Assembly: GCA_026075535.2 (NCBI GenBank)
Contig: AP026544.2
Coordinates: 2,108,001 to 2,172,000 of the forward strand
Direction of reading: 5' to 3'
Length of the DNA stretch: 64,000 nucleotides
Source of the DNA: Tricholoma matsutake
Lineage: Eukaryota > Basidiomycota > Agaricomycetes > Agaricales > Tricholomataceae
Position numbers and translations under genes: made by a program. Shown one piece after another: positions 1 through 11,318 of the stretch. Numbering within the stretch: the first letter of the stretch is position 1; each line of letters begins with the position of its first letter. The notes below the pieces were generated by a model. The model searched no databases and was not told where the DNA came from. It worked only from the letters and a program-made list of their open reading frames with translations.

Positions 1-3000
1 CAGGCAGAATCTGCTGAAAGTCCCCTCCAAAGACAATGGTGAGCCCACCAAATGGTTTGTCTGATCCACAGACATCACAGAAGGTGCGATCAACAGCCTC
101 ATAGATGTGACGATGCTGCATAGGGGCCTCATCCCAAATGACCAAGTCTGCTGCACATATGAGCTCTGCATGCTTAGATGTCTTTGAGAGGCTACAGGTA
201 GAGGCCTCATGAATGGGAATGGGAATCTTGAATGTAGAGTGTGCAGTGCAACCACCTTCGAGAAGAAGGGCAGCAATGCCTGAGGATGCAACACAGAGAA
301 CAATCTTAGCCTGGGAGCGAAGCCTGTAGCACAGAGTATTGTAGACATATGTCTTGCCAGTGCCTCCAGGGCCATGAAGGAAAAAGGTCTGGCCAGACCG
401 AGCATTGACTGCAGCAAGGATTTCATCAAATGCCACCCTCTGATCCTGATTCAACCTTGCCTCATGCTCAGCTGCCAGCACTGCTTGCTCCTCAGCATTG
501 TACAACCTCTGCTCATTGATGAGGTGGTTGCCAACCATGGCTTGCCAGTCCTGGGTATACTGAGGCATAGTGGGCCAATCAGCGAGGGACTTGTTGGTAT
601 GAGAGAGAAGCTGGTCAATGAGGAAGAGGCCATAGTCCTGAACATCACCATTGGTGGGGTTGAGGCAGTTATAGTCATGCTGAAGGTGGTAGCACAGGTC
701 ATCACAGATGTGAATCCAAAAGGTGTTCCAGAGTGCAGCAGGGTCAGAGGGCAGACAGTCGCAAAGGATGGTCATGAACAAATGGCAAAGTTGCTGACCT
801 GTCTGCATAGACCTGGCCTCCTCTAGACACTGATGCCACTCCTGATCATCTTCCAACAGTCCATGGGCAAGGCAGGCCTCTCTAAAAGATGGTGCCTGCA
901 CATTTTGGAAAGTGAGGAGGCTCTCAAATGATGTTGGGCCCCTAACAGAGGTGAGGAGAAGGCAGAGATAAAGCGCTCGCCAGCAGTGGCATGGACATAA
1001 TACACCCAGCCAACTGCAAAGCCACATTGCCTGGGTTTCCACTTGCCAGTACTCTTGTGATACACAAACTTGGAGGGACAGAAGGTCACCTCCAACCTCT
1101 GGATATTCCAGGTTGGCCTTGAAGAATGCAGTGAGAGTGGTGTCTTTTGTGGCTGCTTGCTCAATGACCTGCTGCACAGTCTCCACTCTATCCTCACTCC
1201 ATGTGATATTTTGCTCATTGGGAAGGTGGACATGGAGGCAAACAACATTGGGAGAGGCACCATGCATGACAAAGTGGAAGAGACGCCAGAAGGACTCGCA
1301 TGCAGATACAAAGCAGGCATCCAAATACTGCTTAACCTCATTATCACAGGTGCCAAACTGCATAGTGACATGATCATGACCCTTGTAAACGTACTTGTAG
1401 ATGTACTTCAAGGCCTTGATGGAGGAAATGACCTCGACATTGATGTGGCAGTGATACTTCCATATGAGATAGGCACAGTAAGTGATGACCCAGCAATTGT
1501 CAACCTGCTTCCCCTGGACCTCAAAGGTCTGGCCAGTGTTGCGGCGCCTTGAAGAGGCATAAGAATCATCAGAAATGGTAGTGTGCTCTCTGAAGGGCTT
1601 GGGAAAGTTCTTGGAGCACTTGACATTGACTAAGCATGGGGCATCAGGATTGTCATTTTCAGCACCGCAGGGCTTGTGGACCATGAGCTGCTTGACCAAC
1701 TTGAGGAGCTCAGGATCATCAGTAGGGAACTCGCAGGAGAGAAGACTGTCCACATCCTCTGGGGTGCAGAGCTTGGAAGCCTCATCAAGGAAGATGATGC
1801 AGTGCATGTGGGGAAGGCCACGCTTCTGGAACTCGATTACAAAGACCTGACCAACAGCTTTGCCAAAGATGCCATGCTCAATGTCCTTGATCAGCTCCTT
1901 GCGCTTTGCCTCAAAAGCCCAAACTGCCAAGTCAGGACAGTCTGCTGGATCCTGACCTGGCAACAGGGCATTCTGGATCTCTGGCCAGTTGGGGTTGGCA
2001 GTTATAGTGAGAAAGAGGTCACCACCTTTGAAGTACCAATTGATGGCCAATGAATCCTGGAGGAGCTGCTGCATGTGGTGGGTGCTTCCAGCAAAGGAAG
2101 ATGGCAAGATAGTCCTCTGACCAAGAGCCCTGGGGTCTGCATCAATATTGGCTGCAACAGCATCTGTGAGCCCAGAATACACCTCACTGCGAAGCTTGCC
2201 CTGGCTGGACATGATATACATCAGACAATCCTGCTCACAGGTGCCCAATGGTCACACACATACTGCTGAAAGAGCTTTCCTGCCTGGAAGATATGCTGGG
2301 GCTCAATGTTGGGAGGACATGGATGAAGGCGATAGCGATAGAACTCTTACTTGCATGAGAGCTGGCCAGTGGGATGCAGCAGCACATAGTGGAGGGCAGG
2401 ATAGAAAGGATGGCACTCAGAGATGTGCTGGAGGCCATTCCCATACTTGTGGTAGAGGATGATGTCACGATAGCCCCCTGGCTGGTCTCCATCCCCCAGA
2501 AGAATAATGGCAATCTCATTTTGGCTGGCATCAGGAAGATTGTACCGATGATGATCACAGCCCTCATCAAAGTGAAGAGCGATCTTGCACTGCTGCTCAG
2601 GTGGCAAGTCTCAGGTGAGCTCAAAGGCCTGTTTGTAGAGTGCAACTCCTGGATGGTGGTTGTGAAGCATGTCCTGAAGATTGCATAAGATGTCTGGTTG
2701 CAGATGGGTGTTCTCTCTGTGGTTGTGGCGATGGTCAAGTGCCTGGGCAGGGTCATAGATGTAAAGCTGGGAGTACACAGGACTCTTGCCTGCGAGGGGA
2801 AGTAGGGAACCTGCTTTGTGGGACATCTCACCATGGAGCCTGAGGATCCAGGGCCCATTGCCATTGTTCATGGAGCTGTCTAGATTTTGGCCAATGGAGG
2901 TCATGGCAAGTGCATTGTTGTAATTGTGTATGTGCTCATGGAACTCTTTGCTGAGATGATCCTGGCCATTGAAGAGTTGGGACAGCTCATGGGGGAGGTC

Positions 3001-4085
3001 ATGGAGATGGGGGAGATCAACTTTTCCACTGAAGCAGCACATGCCAAACTTGGGATTTATCAGAGAAGACTTGGCAGTTTTCTCTGCCATCCAATAGAGT
3101 GCATGGCATGAAGAACATTGGATATCCATACTCCCAAGACTGTGGACAGGCCAGTTGAGATTGAATGGCTGGCAGGCAATAGGAAGGGGCCGAACAGGTG
3201 CAGGAGCAAGAGGCTGAGCAGGAGCAGGAGCAGGTGGCTGAGCAGGGGCAGGAGCAGGAGGCTGAGCAGGAGCAGGGACAGGAGCAGGTGGCTGGAGTGG
3301 ATTCAAAGGAGGCATGGCAGGGAAGGGCTAGTTGTTCAAATATCAGCCATGAATTCTACACAGAAAACAGTGGAAGGAGAATACCCACCACAGGAACAGG
3401 AGCTCCTCTACCTCTACCTCTACCCCTACCTCTACCTTGATGTCCATGCACAGGAACAACTGGCAAGGGTGGAAGAGCTGCATGCTGGGCCATGAGATCA
3501 GCCATAGGCAGTGGAGCAGGAGCAGCCCCATGACCTTGAGCCCCACGACCATGACCTTGTCCTGCATTGACAGGAAGAGGTGGAAGAGCGGCGTACTGGG
3601 CCATGAGATCTGCAAATGTGAGGGGAGCAGGAGTGGGAGCAGGAGCCTGGAGTGGGGGAACACCAAAAGGGTCAGGGTTATTAGCAGCTGCACCAACCAT
3701 GGGCAGAGGAGGAGGAGGGAGTGGGAGGCCAATTGGAGGAGGGGCAAAGCGCAGGAGACGGACATGATGAGGAGTGCGGTGATGCTCAGGGCTATCCAGG
3801 ACATGCCGGTCTCGTTCACCTTGCTTGGCAGCAACACGCATCTGCTGAGGGGTGTTGGGAGGTGGGAGGGGTTTGATCCCTGCAGAGGCAAGGATGAGAA
3901 TAGAACAAAAGAAGGAAAGAAATTAGGATGTACTCACATGGATAAGAAGCCCAGGTGAATGGAGATGGAGCACTCTCCTGCTGCAGCTGTGTGCTCAGAT
4001 TCTTAAAGGAAGCAGTGAAATTGGTGCAAACAGTGGTAGTTGACAGTGGAGCAACTTCCAGTGATGGAAGGGGAGGCAACTGCAT
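1..4085 (-). pseudogene. Helitron helicase/replicase gene, copy A (5' part, degenerate)
   Basis: The product would be a Helitron transposase: an HUH endonuclease fused to a SF1 PIF1-like DNA helicase that nicks and unwinds the element for rolling-circle transposition. The start ATG is at 4085-4083. Exon 1 is 4085-3938, exon 2 3879-3389, and exon 3 starts at 3327. The introns (58 and 61 bp) are GT-AG and keep phase exactly. Visible parts are a Pro/Gly/Arg-rich N-terminus, a Cys/His cluster (CSSCHALYWM, FGMCCFSGK), the HUH motif GLPHMHC near 1830, KYIYKYVYKG near 1400, Walker A GPGGTGKT near 350 and the Walker B-like WDEA near 140. Breaks are TGA at 2611 (Arg expected), a stop at 2347, a frameshift near 2240, and a compensating frameshift pair near 1085 and 965. 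It is paralogous to copy B and more decayed. Confidence 0.85.
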
Positions 4086-4640
4086 ACCCACTAGCCCAAT
4101 CTCCCTACACACTGTGCCCAGAGAGGTCCAGGCCCAAAATCAACTGGCAGACACTCCTTTGTTGAAAAGGAGAAGCCAGGGAGGCAGGACTTCACTGGGC
4201 TTCACCTTGGTCTACTTATTCCTCAAGAACCCAATTGCAAAGGCAACTGGAGGAGAGAAAACACCAAACCCCACTCACCTCACTCAAAAGGCAGGTCCCA
4301 GGCCAAAAGCTGAGAAGAGAAGGGCATCAGCAAAAAAGAGAGGATGGCAAGGGAACACCCAACAAAACCCAGGGGGAAGCAGGCCTAGAGGGACAGATAT
4401 ACTATGAGAAACCAAGAGGTAAGGCAGCTGACTCACCAAAAGAAGGATAGGCAAAAACTGAAAGGACAGCAAAAACCCTCTAAATGGCAGATGCCAGGGG
4501 CTGCAGAACCCCCAAAACAGTGTCAGATGGTCAGCAGGACCCAATGACACATAAACCTACCTTTGTGGAAGGCAGAACACAGAGGGAGAAAGGCAGGGAA
4601 GAAGAGAGGTTGCATGAGACAAATATTTTGATGCATGATG
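1..4640 (-). mobile_element. Helitron A (partial, cut by window start)
   Basis: This is the 5' three quarters of a minus-strand rolling-circle transposon. It holds the proline-rich N-terminal exons, the Cys/His N-terminal domain, the HUH replication initiator region and the start of a PIF1-type helicase, which runs off the left edge after its Walker motifs. Its 5' non-coding region (about 4100-4640) resembles that of Helitron B (10270-10480); for example both hold the stretch beginning agccagggaggcaggacttc. The right boundary is placed near a small hairpin at 4642-4662, but I could not identify a clear TC terminus. The order is head to tail with Helitron B. Confidence 0.8.
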
Positions 4641-4641
4641 C

Positions 4642-4662
4642 GCTGGCACGGGTTTTGCCAGC
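4642..4662. repeat. Short hairpin at the junction of Helitrons A and B
   Basis: GCTGGCA (4642-4648) and TGCCAGC (4656-4662) form a perfect 7-bp stem with a 7-nt loop. It lies between the 3' side of Helitron B (coding ends at 4792, minus strand) and the 5' side of Helitron A. Helitron 3' ends typically carry such a hairpin just before CTRR. On the minus strand no CTRR follows it; on the plus strand CTAA follows immediately. It is therefore a candidate terminus, not a proven one. Confidence 0.4.
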
Positions 4663-7600
4663 CTAAAAGAGCAGTCTGCTTAGTCAAATTTTACATAATA
4701 TTAAAGACTCTCAAGGTCAGCTGACCGACATGACTTTATTATATTACAAGTTTAGGAAGTGCCTCTGGCATGCGTTAAGTTTTTATATACATTAATCTAA
4801 TAGTACTTCATTATAAACAATATTTTTTGTTTTTGCGCTTTCACTGTCACTTGGCCATATTGCCTTGATGTTGTGCACAGACCTTACCCATGAGATTGCC
4901 ACATAGAACTGCCCATGTGTGAACACTGGACTCCTTAAATCTAATCCCACATGCTGCACTGACTGCCCTTGGGATTTGTTGATCGACATTGAAAAGCATA
5001 GTCGAACAGGAAACTGGAGTCGAGACAGTGTGAAAGGGAGTTGTCCTTCAATAGGCTGCAGTTGCATCCATGGAATAAAGACCTTCTCTCCAGCATGATC
5101 TCCAGTAATCAAGCAAACCTCCAACACTCTGTTGTGAATGCGATTCAATATGCCTCAAGAACCATTGCAGACCCCTCCAAAAATGTTCAGGTTCCAAAGC
5201 ACCATCACTGGACATCCAACCTTTAGTGCCAAGTGTGCCAATGGTAGACCTGAGCAGTTGATTGAATTCAGGTATTCAGGTGGATACAGAAGTTCTCCAT
5301 TTTCATTGTTTGCAACAGAGTCTGCACTGTGGAAAACACGCTCCTCTCCAGGGAACCTTTGAAGAATATAATGGTTCAATTCGTCAACATTATCATTTTT
5401 GCTTGCCAGGACGATGCACTCTGAGAAGTATTGATCAGGATGCTGAGCATGATCATAGATGCCAGGATAGACAGTGTCAATGAGGGAAGCCAGAGTGTTT
5501 TCAGGACATTTGAAATGATCAGGAAGCTCAATGTTGGTGCCTTCATCTGTGTGACCACCCTTTCCAACTTCCAACTGCCACTTTGCAAACTCTCGCTCTT
5601 CAAGATCATCTGTGTTCAATTGCATGTTGATTTTGAGATGAAGAGCCTTGATGTGCTGCCAAAGAACAGAGCGCTGCAAGGAAGCACCAACGATCTGAGG
5701 TCGTGAACCCCTCTCAATAACAGGCAGGATCTGGTGAAAGTCACCCCCAAAAACAACAGGAATGCCACCAAAGAGTTGATCAGATTGGAGGATGTCTTTG
5801 AGAGTGCAGTTGACAGCTTCATGGAGATGATGATGCTGCATGAGTGCCTCATCCCAAATGATCAAATCAGTCTCCTGCAATAGCTTTGCCCATATTGAAC
5901 CTCTGGAGATAGAGCAGGTAGATGACTTGTTGATGATGAGAGGGATCTGGAGACATGAATGAGAAGTGGAGCCCCCTTTGAGCAAGAGTGCAGCAATGCC
6001 AGATGATGCTATACAGAGAACGATCTTTCCCTGAGAATGAAGCTGATGGCAGAGAGTGTTGTACACATAGGTCTTGCCTGTGCCACCGGGACCATGGAGG
6101 AAGAAGGTCTGGCCAGTCTTGTTGTTGACTGCATGCATGATCTCCTCAAAGACAGCTCTCTGGTCTGGATTGAAAGTGTTGATATTCTGTGCAGCCAGCT
6201 CAGCCTGCTCCATGACATCATATCTGCGCTGCTCTGCGATCAAGTGGTTTCCAAGGTTGGCTTCCCAATTCTCAGTGATCTGAGCCATGTATGGCCAATC
6301 CTTGCTGAGAGATTTTCCAGAGGATAAGAGAAGCTGGTTGATCAAGTAGAGGCCATAATCCTGCACATCTTCATTGGTAGGGTTGACACAGATGTTGTTG
6401 TGCTGGAGCCGATACCAGAGGTCATTGCAAATGTGAGGCCAGTATGTGTTCCAAAGCTGGACAGGATCAGAGGGTGCACAGTCACAAAGAATGGTAACGA
6501 AGAGCTGGCGGAGCTGATGACCTGTTGCCATTGACTTTGCTTCCTCCAAACACTGCAGCCACTCTTGGTCATCCTCCAAAAGGCCACATGCGAGACATGC
6601 CTCTCTGAATGAGGGAGCAACATTGCCCTGAAAAGTGCGAAGATCTTCATATGATGTTGTGCCCTTGACAGCTGTCAGAAGAAGCCTGAGGTAGAAGTGT
6701 TCACCTGCAGTAAGCTGAGTGTAGTACATCCTTCCGATGGCAAAACCTCTCTGTCTGGGCTTCCACTTGTGGGCTTTCTGATCCCACACAAATTTAGAGG
6801 AAAAGTCCTGATAGAGAAGATCCTGTGCAAGCTCTGGATACTGCTGATTGGCTTTGAAATAGCCAGTGAGAGTGGTGTCACGTTCTGCAGCATGCTGGAC
6901 AACCTCCTGGATAGACTGGTGACCGTTCTGATTCCAAGTGACATATTGCTGGCCTGGAAGATGGACCTGAAGTTGGACAATATTGGGAGAAGCAGAGTGC
7001 ATAGGTAAATGGAAGAGGTGCCAAATGCTCTTGCAGGCAGAAATATAGCGAGCATCCAGATACTGTTTGACTTCATCATTGCAAGTGCCAAACTGCATGG
7101 TGATGCGATCATGGCCCTTGTAGACATATTTGTAGATGTACTTGACAGCTTTGATGGAGGCAATGGACTCAATGTTGATGTGGCAATAGTACTTCCAGAG
7201 GAGATAGGGTGAGTAAGTGATGACCCAGCAATTGTCGACCTGCTTTCCTTGAACCTGATGTGTCTGTCCAGTGTTCCGACGCCTGGTAGAAGCATAGGCA
7301 TCCTCAGAAATAGATGTCTGATCTCTGAATGGCTTGGGGAAACCTTTGGAGCACTTTCCATTGACCATGCAGGGAGCCTTAGAGTTCTCTGCACCACAGG
7401 GATTATGGACCATGAACTTCTTGACCAACTCGAGCAGCTCAGGATTGTCCTCAGGAAACTCTGAGCACATAAGGCTGTCTATCTGCTCAGGTGTGTGAAG
7501 CTTGGAATCCCCATTGAGAAAGATGATGCAGTGCATGTGAGGGAGGCCACGTTTCTGAAACCCAATGACAAACACATAAGAGAGGGCCTTGCCAAACATG

Positions 7601-9068
7601 CCAGCCTCGATGTCCTTAATGATCTGCTTCTGCTTTGCATAGAATGCACGAATGACCAAGTCAGGACGATCGGCAGCAGTCTGACCTGGCTTGAGCTCAT
7701 CCTGGATCTCTGGCCATGTGGGGTTTGCAGTCTGGGTCAGAAAGAGATCACTGCCCTTGAAGTAGCGATTGATAGCCAATGCATCCTGAAGAAGCTGCTG
7801 CATATGATGTGTGCTTCCTGTGAAAGAAGAAGGCAGGATGATCCTTTGACCGAGGGACTCTGTGTCTGCATCCACATTTGCAGCTACAGCATCTGCCAAG
7901 CCAATGTAGACTTCACCGTGAATGGTGTCCTGATTCATCATGATGAAGTGCAACCAATCCTGCTCTGAAGTTGCCCACTGGTCACAAATAAACTCCTGAA
8001 ACAGCTTTCCACTCAAGAAGATATGCTGAGGCTCGATGGCAGGTGGTCGAGGGTGGAGATGATAGGAGTAGAACTCTGATTTAGAAACATATCTGCATCT
8101 CTGTGGACCATCAGCACCATCATGTTGATTGTTGGCATTGACACCTGCATATTCGATCTGAGGATGCCATTGGAGCTGGCCAGTAGGAAACAACAGGACA
8201 TAATGAAGTGCAGGATAGAGTGGATGCAGTGATGCACTGAAGTGGGGGGCCATGCTTGTGATAAAGAATGATGTCATGTGTGCTCTCTGGCTGATCTCCA
8301 TCTCCTGGAAGAATAACAGTGATCTCATTGTTGGTAGCATCAGGACGATTGTAGCGGCGACAGTCACAGCTCTGATCGAAACGCAAAGCTATCTTGCACT
8401 GCTGTTCTGGAGGCATGTTCCTGGTGAGCTCATGGGCCTGCCTGTACATCTGAACAGCTGGATGGTGGTGGTGAAGCATATCCTGGAGGGTGACCAAAGT
8501 GTGGTGATCGAGCTGGGTACTCCAGGCATTGGCCATGCGAAAGTTGGCAGCATCAGCTGGATCATAAATGTATAGCTGAGCATATACAGGAGGTTGACCA
8601 TCACGGGGAAGCAGAGAACTGGCCTTGTGAGAGAGCTCTCCATGCAACTTGAAGACATAAGGACCGACACCATTGTTGACAGCCTCTTCACCCTCATTGA
8701 TTGTCTCATCGATCTTGTGACTGATAGAAGTCATGGCAAGAGCATTGTTGTAGGTGCGAATGTGGTCATGAAATGATTTGCCGATGTAGTCTTGAGCGGT
8801 GATCAATTGGTGAAGCTCAGGGGGAGGTGGCAAGACAATCTTTCCACTGAGGCAGCACATGCCGAACTTGGGATGAACATTAGAGGATTTGGTGAGCTTT
8901 TCAGCCATCCAATGAAAAGCATGACAGTCAGAACACTGAACATCCATTTTTCCCAAGTAGTGGACAGGCCAATGAGGACTAAAAGGCTGGTGTGCAGGAG
9001 GCAAAGGTAAATGAGGTGCTGGTGCTGGTGGAAGGTGTTCTTCTTCCATTATAATCAACTGAGGAGCA

Positions 9069-9410
9069 GGCACAGGAGCAAGAGCAGGTGGAGAAAACTG
9101 AAACAATGAGGTATTCAGCAACCTTCTTCCATTTAGAAATACAAAAGCTCTACTTACAGCAAGGTCTACAGCCAAAGCAGGGGCAGGCAGAGCAGGAGGA
9201 GGAAGGGGACCAACAGGTTGAGCAGGAGCAGGCACAGGAGCAAAAGCAGGTGGAGCAAACTGAATCAATAAGGTATTCAGCAACCTTTTTCTATTTAAAA
9301 ACACAAAAGCTCTACTTACAGCAAGGTCTACAGGCAAGGCAGGGACAGGCAGAGGAGGAGGAGGAGGAGGAGGAAGAGGAGGAGGAGGAAGGAGACCAAC
9401 AGGTTGAGCA
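9069..9410 (-). repeat. Tandem duplication of an intron-exon unit in Helitron B
   Basis: Two imperfect copies of a unit of about 160 bp lie head to tail (about 9069-9222 and 9223-9410). Each holds one putative intron of exactly 60 bp (9157-9098 and 9319-9260, minus strand, GTAAGT...CAG with a GCTGAAT branch-like site) and one proline-rich exon. The flanking introns are 9637-9583 (55 bp, GTATGT...TAG) and 9507-9449 (59 bp, GTATGT...TAG). The exons between them are 75, 129 and 102 nt, all multiples of three and phase 0, so exons can be added or lost without breaking the frame. The two 60-bp introns contain no stop and would also be translatable if retained. Confidence 0.8.
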
Positions 9411-9639
9411 GGGAGATCAACTCTGAAATCAAAAGGAGCAGGAGGTGGCTATAATAATGCATTGATTATCAATATATATCCAATACTGTGTATAAACCAC
9501 AACATACATCAGCGACTGGAGGGGCAGGAGCAGGAACCAGAGGGACAGGAGCAGGGGGATCAAAAACAGGTGGAGGAGCAGGCTAAAACATGTCAATGAT
9601 TAATGTGATCCATCAAAGTAGAAATTGTTCAACATACAG

Positions 9640-10091
9640 GATACACAGGTTGAAAAGCTGCAAAAGGCATAAGAGCAGGAACAGGAGGAAGAGGAGGCAA
9701 AGCAGCCAATTGCTGTGCCAAATGAACTGGAAGATGATTGTACAGTGGAGCAGAAGGTGGATTAGGCATTGGTTGACCTCTGCCTCTTCCTCTTCCTCTA
9801 CCTCTACCTCTACCTCTGCCTTGCTGTGGAAGAGGAGGAAGTGCAGCCAGCTGCTGCATCAAATGAGCAGGAAGATGGTGATATTGAGGAGGAGGAGCAA
9901 GAAAAGGATCATCATTATTAGCATTTGGCAGTGGGAGTGGAGGCGGTGGCAGTGCAGGCTGAGCTATGCACATCATATGAGCATGATGTGGAGTGCGGTG
10001 ATGAGCAGGACTATCAAAGATCTGTTGGTCACGTTCCATTTGCTGTGCAGCAGTTTGGACGCGTTGAGGGGTGCTTGGTGGAGATTGATCC
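9640..10091 (-). other. Proline/RG-rich N-terminal exon of Helitron B
   Basis: This exon encodes a segment beginning near DQSPPSTPQ and ending at a GTATGT donor. It contains the conserved SPAHHRTPHH motif (SPEHHRTPHH in copy A), two copies of a QLAALPPLP motif, and a run of Arg-Gly dipeptides near 9780-9830. RG/RGG tracts often bind nucleic acid; that role here is inference. A run of A on the plus strand at about 10118-10137 forms the polypyrimidine tract of the upstream intron. Confidence 0.7.
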
Positions 10092-10480
10092 CTGGAAGAC
10101 ACATGATTGAGAGAAGGAAAAAAAAAAAAAAAAAAAATCCAGGAGAGAGCACTTTTACTGCAGCAAGAAATGGGAGATTCTTGCAGGAAGCTGTGAAATT
10201 GGTGTGAACAGCAGCAGTTGATAGTGGAGCAACTTCCAATAGAGGAAGGGGAGGCAACTGCAAACCTGCCAGCCCAATCTCCCTGCACACTGTGCCCTGA
10301 GAGAGGTCCAAAAAGCAACTGGCAGACACCCTTTTTGTTGAAAAAAGAGAAGCCAGGGAGGCAGGACTTCACAGGGCTTCACCTTGGTCTACAGACTCCC
10401 CAAGAAAGCAACACCAACCCTGTCTGGAAAAGAGCCCTGGGGAGAAAAAGAAAGAAAAGAAAAAATGTGGTGTGATGTGT

Positions 10481-11318
10481 TGCTGACCAATATTAGGTCA
10501 CAGAGTTGGCTAGTCACACCACAGGAGGATGGTTTGTCATGCTGAGTAATATTTGTCATCCGTTCTCACAGTAAAGAAAAGGAGATTAGTCTCCCAGGGC
10601 ACCTTCACATGACCATCCTGCTTTTATTATTGATTACAAACTGTTTACTGACTTTGTTACAAACCTTTACTGACCTTATAAACCAATACAAATCATTACA
10701 GACTTGTTTACTGATCTTGGTATAAACTATTACAAACATGTTTACTGACTTTGTTGCAAAGCTTTACTGACCTTGCTTTAGTGCTTATTATGGTGTTAGT
10801 CTAGCTTGTATGAGTAATAATCAGCCTTGCAACTTGGACTACATCTGGACAATCATTCAGAAGTGTAAATTTTCATTATGAAGTTGATTTGAATGTAGTT
10901 TGCTTGAAGTCTTAGCAGAGTCCAAGTGGAGTCCACTCGGACTAGGGGGGGGAGTGTAAAGTACTGTGCTGGGGTCAACAAACATGGGGGTCAATGACCG
11001 CTGGGGGCAAGTTTTGGGGCAACAAACACAATGTGAGGTGTGCCATTTTCTTCACTTTTTCATTTTTTTTATTTTTTTTTCTTCTCTTGACAACCTCACT
11101 GCTGTGATCACCTGCTCGCAGGTGCCACATAAATAGTTTTATTTTATATACACAGTAAAAATTAGTTAGAGACAAAAATGAGTGGTAAAACCAGCCCCAA
11201 CCAGTTTTTTAAGGCAACCAAACTTTATGTCTCAGTTTGGACTGGTTGTGGTCCTGGTTGGCCCTTTGGGGGTTGAAAAGCCGGACTTAACTGGACTGTA
11301 AAACACTAGTTGCTTGGG
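10481..11318. other. Non-coding AT-rich interval with an orphan transposon end
   Basis: I see no credible coding sequence here. The stretch 10630-10775 is an imperfect tandem repeat built on phrases like tttactgacttt and attacaaac. At 10941-10966 there is a right-hand terminal sequence, GGGGGAGTGTAAAGTACTG, identical to the right end of element N1 at 29973-29991. No matching left end was found upstream in the window. The part 10967-11318 holds T-rich tracts and no recognised feature. It ends where KDZ-1 homology begins. Confidence 0.6.
10941..10966. repeat. Orphan N-family-type TIR (right end)
   Basis: The 19-bp end GGGGGAGTGTAAAGTACTG matches the right TIR of N1. The sequence just inside (gtccactcggactag) resembles the inside of N1 (gactcctaggagtccaat) only loosely. 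It may mark an element whose left end lies outside the window or was deleted. Confidence 0.5.

Larger units (their letters stand above)
4792..10263 (-). pseudogene. Helitron helicase/replicase gene, copy B
   Basis: This is an HUH-PIF1 Helitron transposase. The main open frame 8367-5155 (1,070 codons) holds the HUH motif GLPHMHC (near 7540, about residue 278), the catalytic-Tyr region KYIYKYVYKG (near 7130), Walker A GPGGTGKT (near 6090), WDEA (near 5855) and GGDFHQILP. After a TGA at 5157-5155 the same frame continues (5148-4792) with the helicase motif MSINKSQGQSVQ and ends in LLD. That TGA replaces the Arg expected after CNGS/T. The N-terminal frame (from 9097, with CSDCHAFHWM and FGMCCLSGK) joins the core through a frameshift near 8235. 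The upstream exons are proline-rich. The ATG used by copy A is TTG here (10263-10261). Confidence 0.9.
4663..10480 (-). mobile_element. Helitron B (near-complete)
   Basis: This minus-strand Helitron carries a single multi-exon gene, from proline-rich exons near 10260 to the PIF1 C-terminus at 4792. The 3' flank (4663-4791) is AT-rich and non-coding. The 5' flank resembles that of Helitron A up to about 10400 and then diverges. Two lesions are visible in the core reading frame, and the initiator ATG is lost. Both Helitrons share domain order and orientation but differ at many residues, so they are separate insertions or an old tandem rather than a recent duplication. Confidence 0.85.

Noticed and set aside
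374..1850. Plus-strand open frames over Helitron A
   Set aside because: They are antisense shadows of the helicase. The minus strand carries the conserved HUH and PIF1 motifs.
9057..9440. Plus-strand Glu-rich protein
   Set aside because: It is the antisense of the proline-rich exons and introns of Helitron B.
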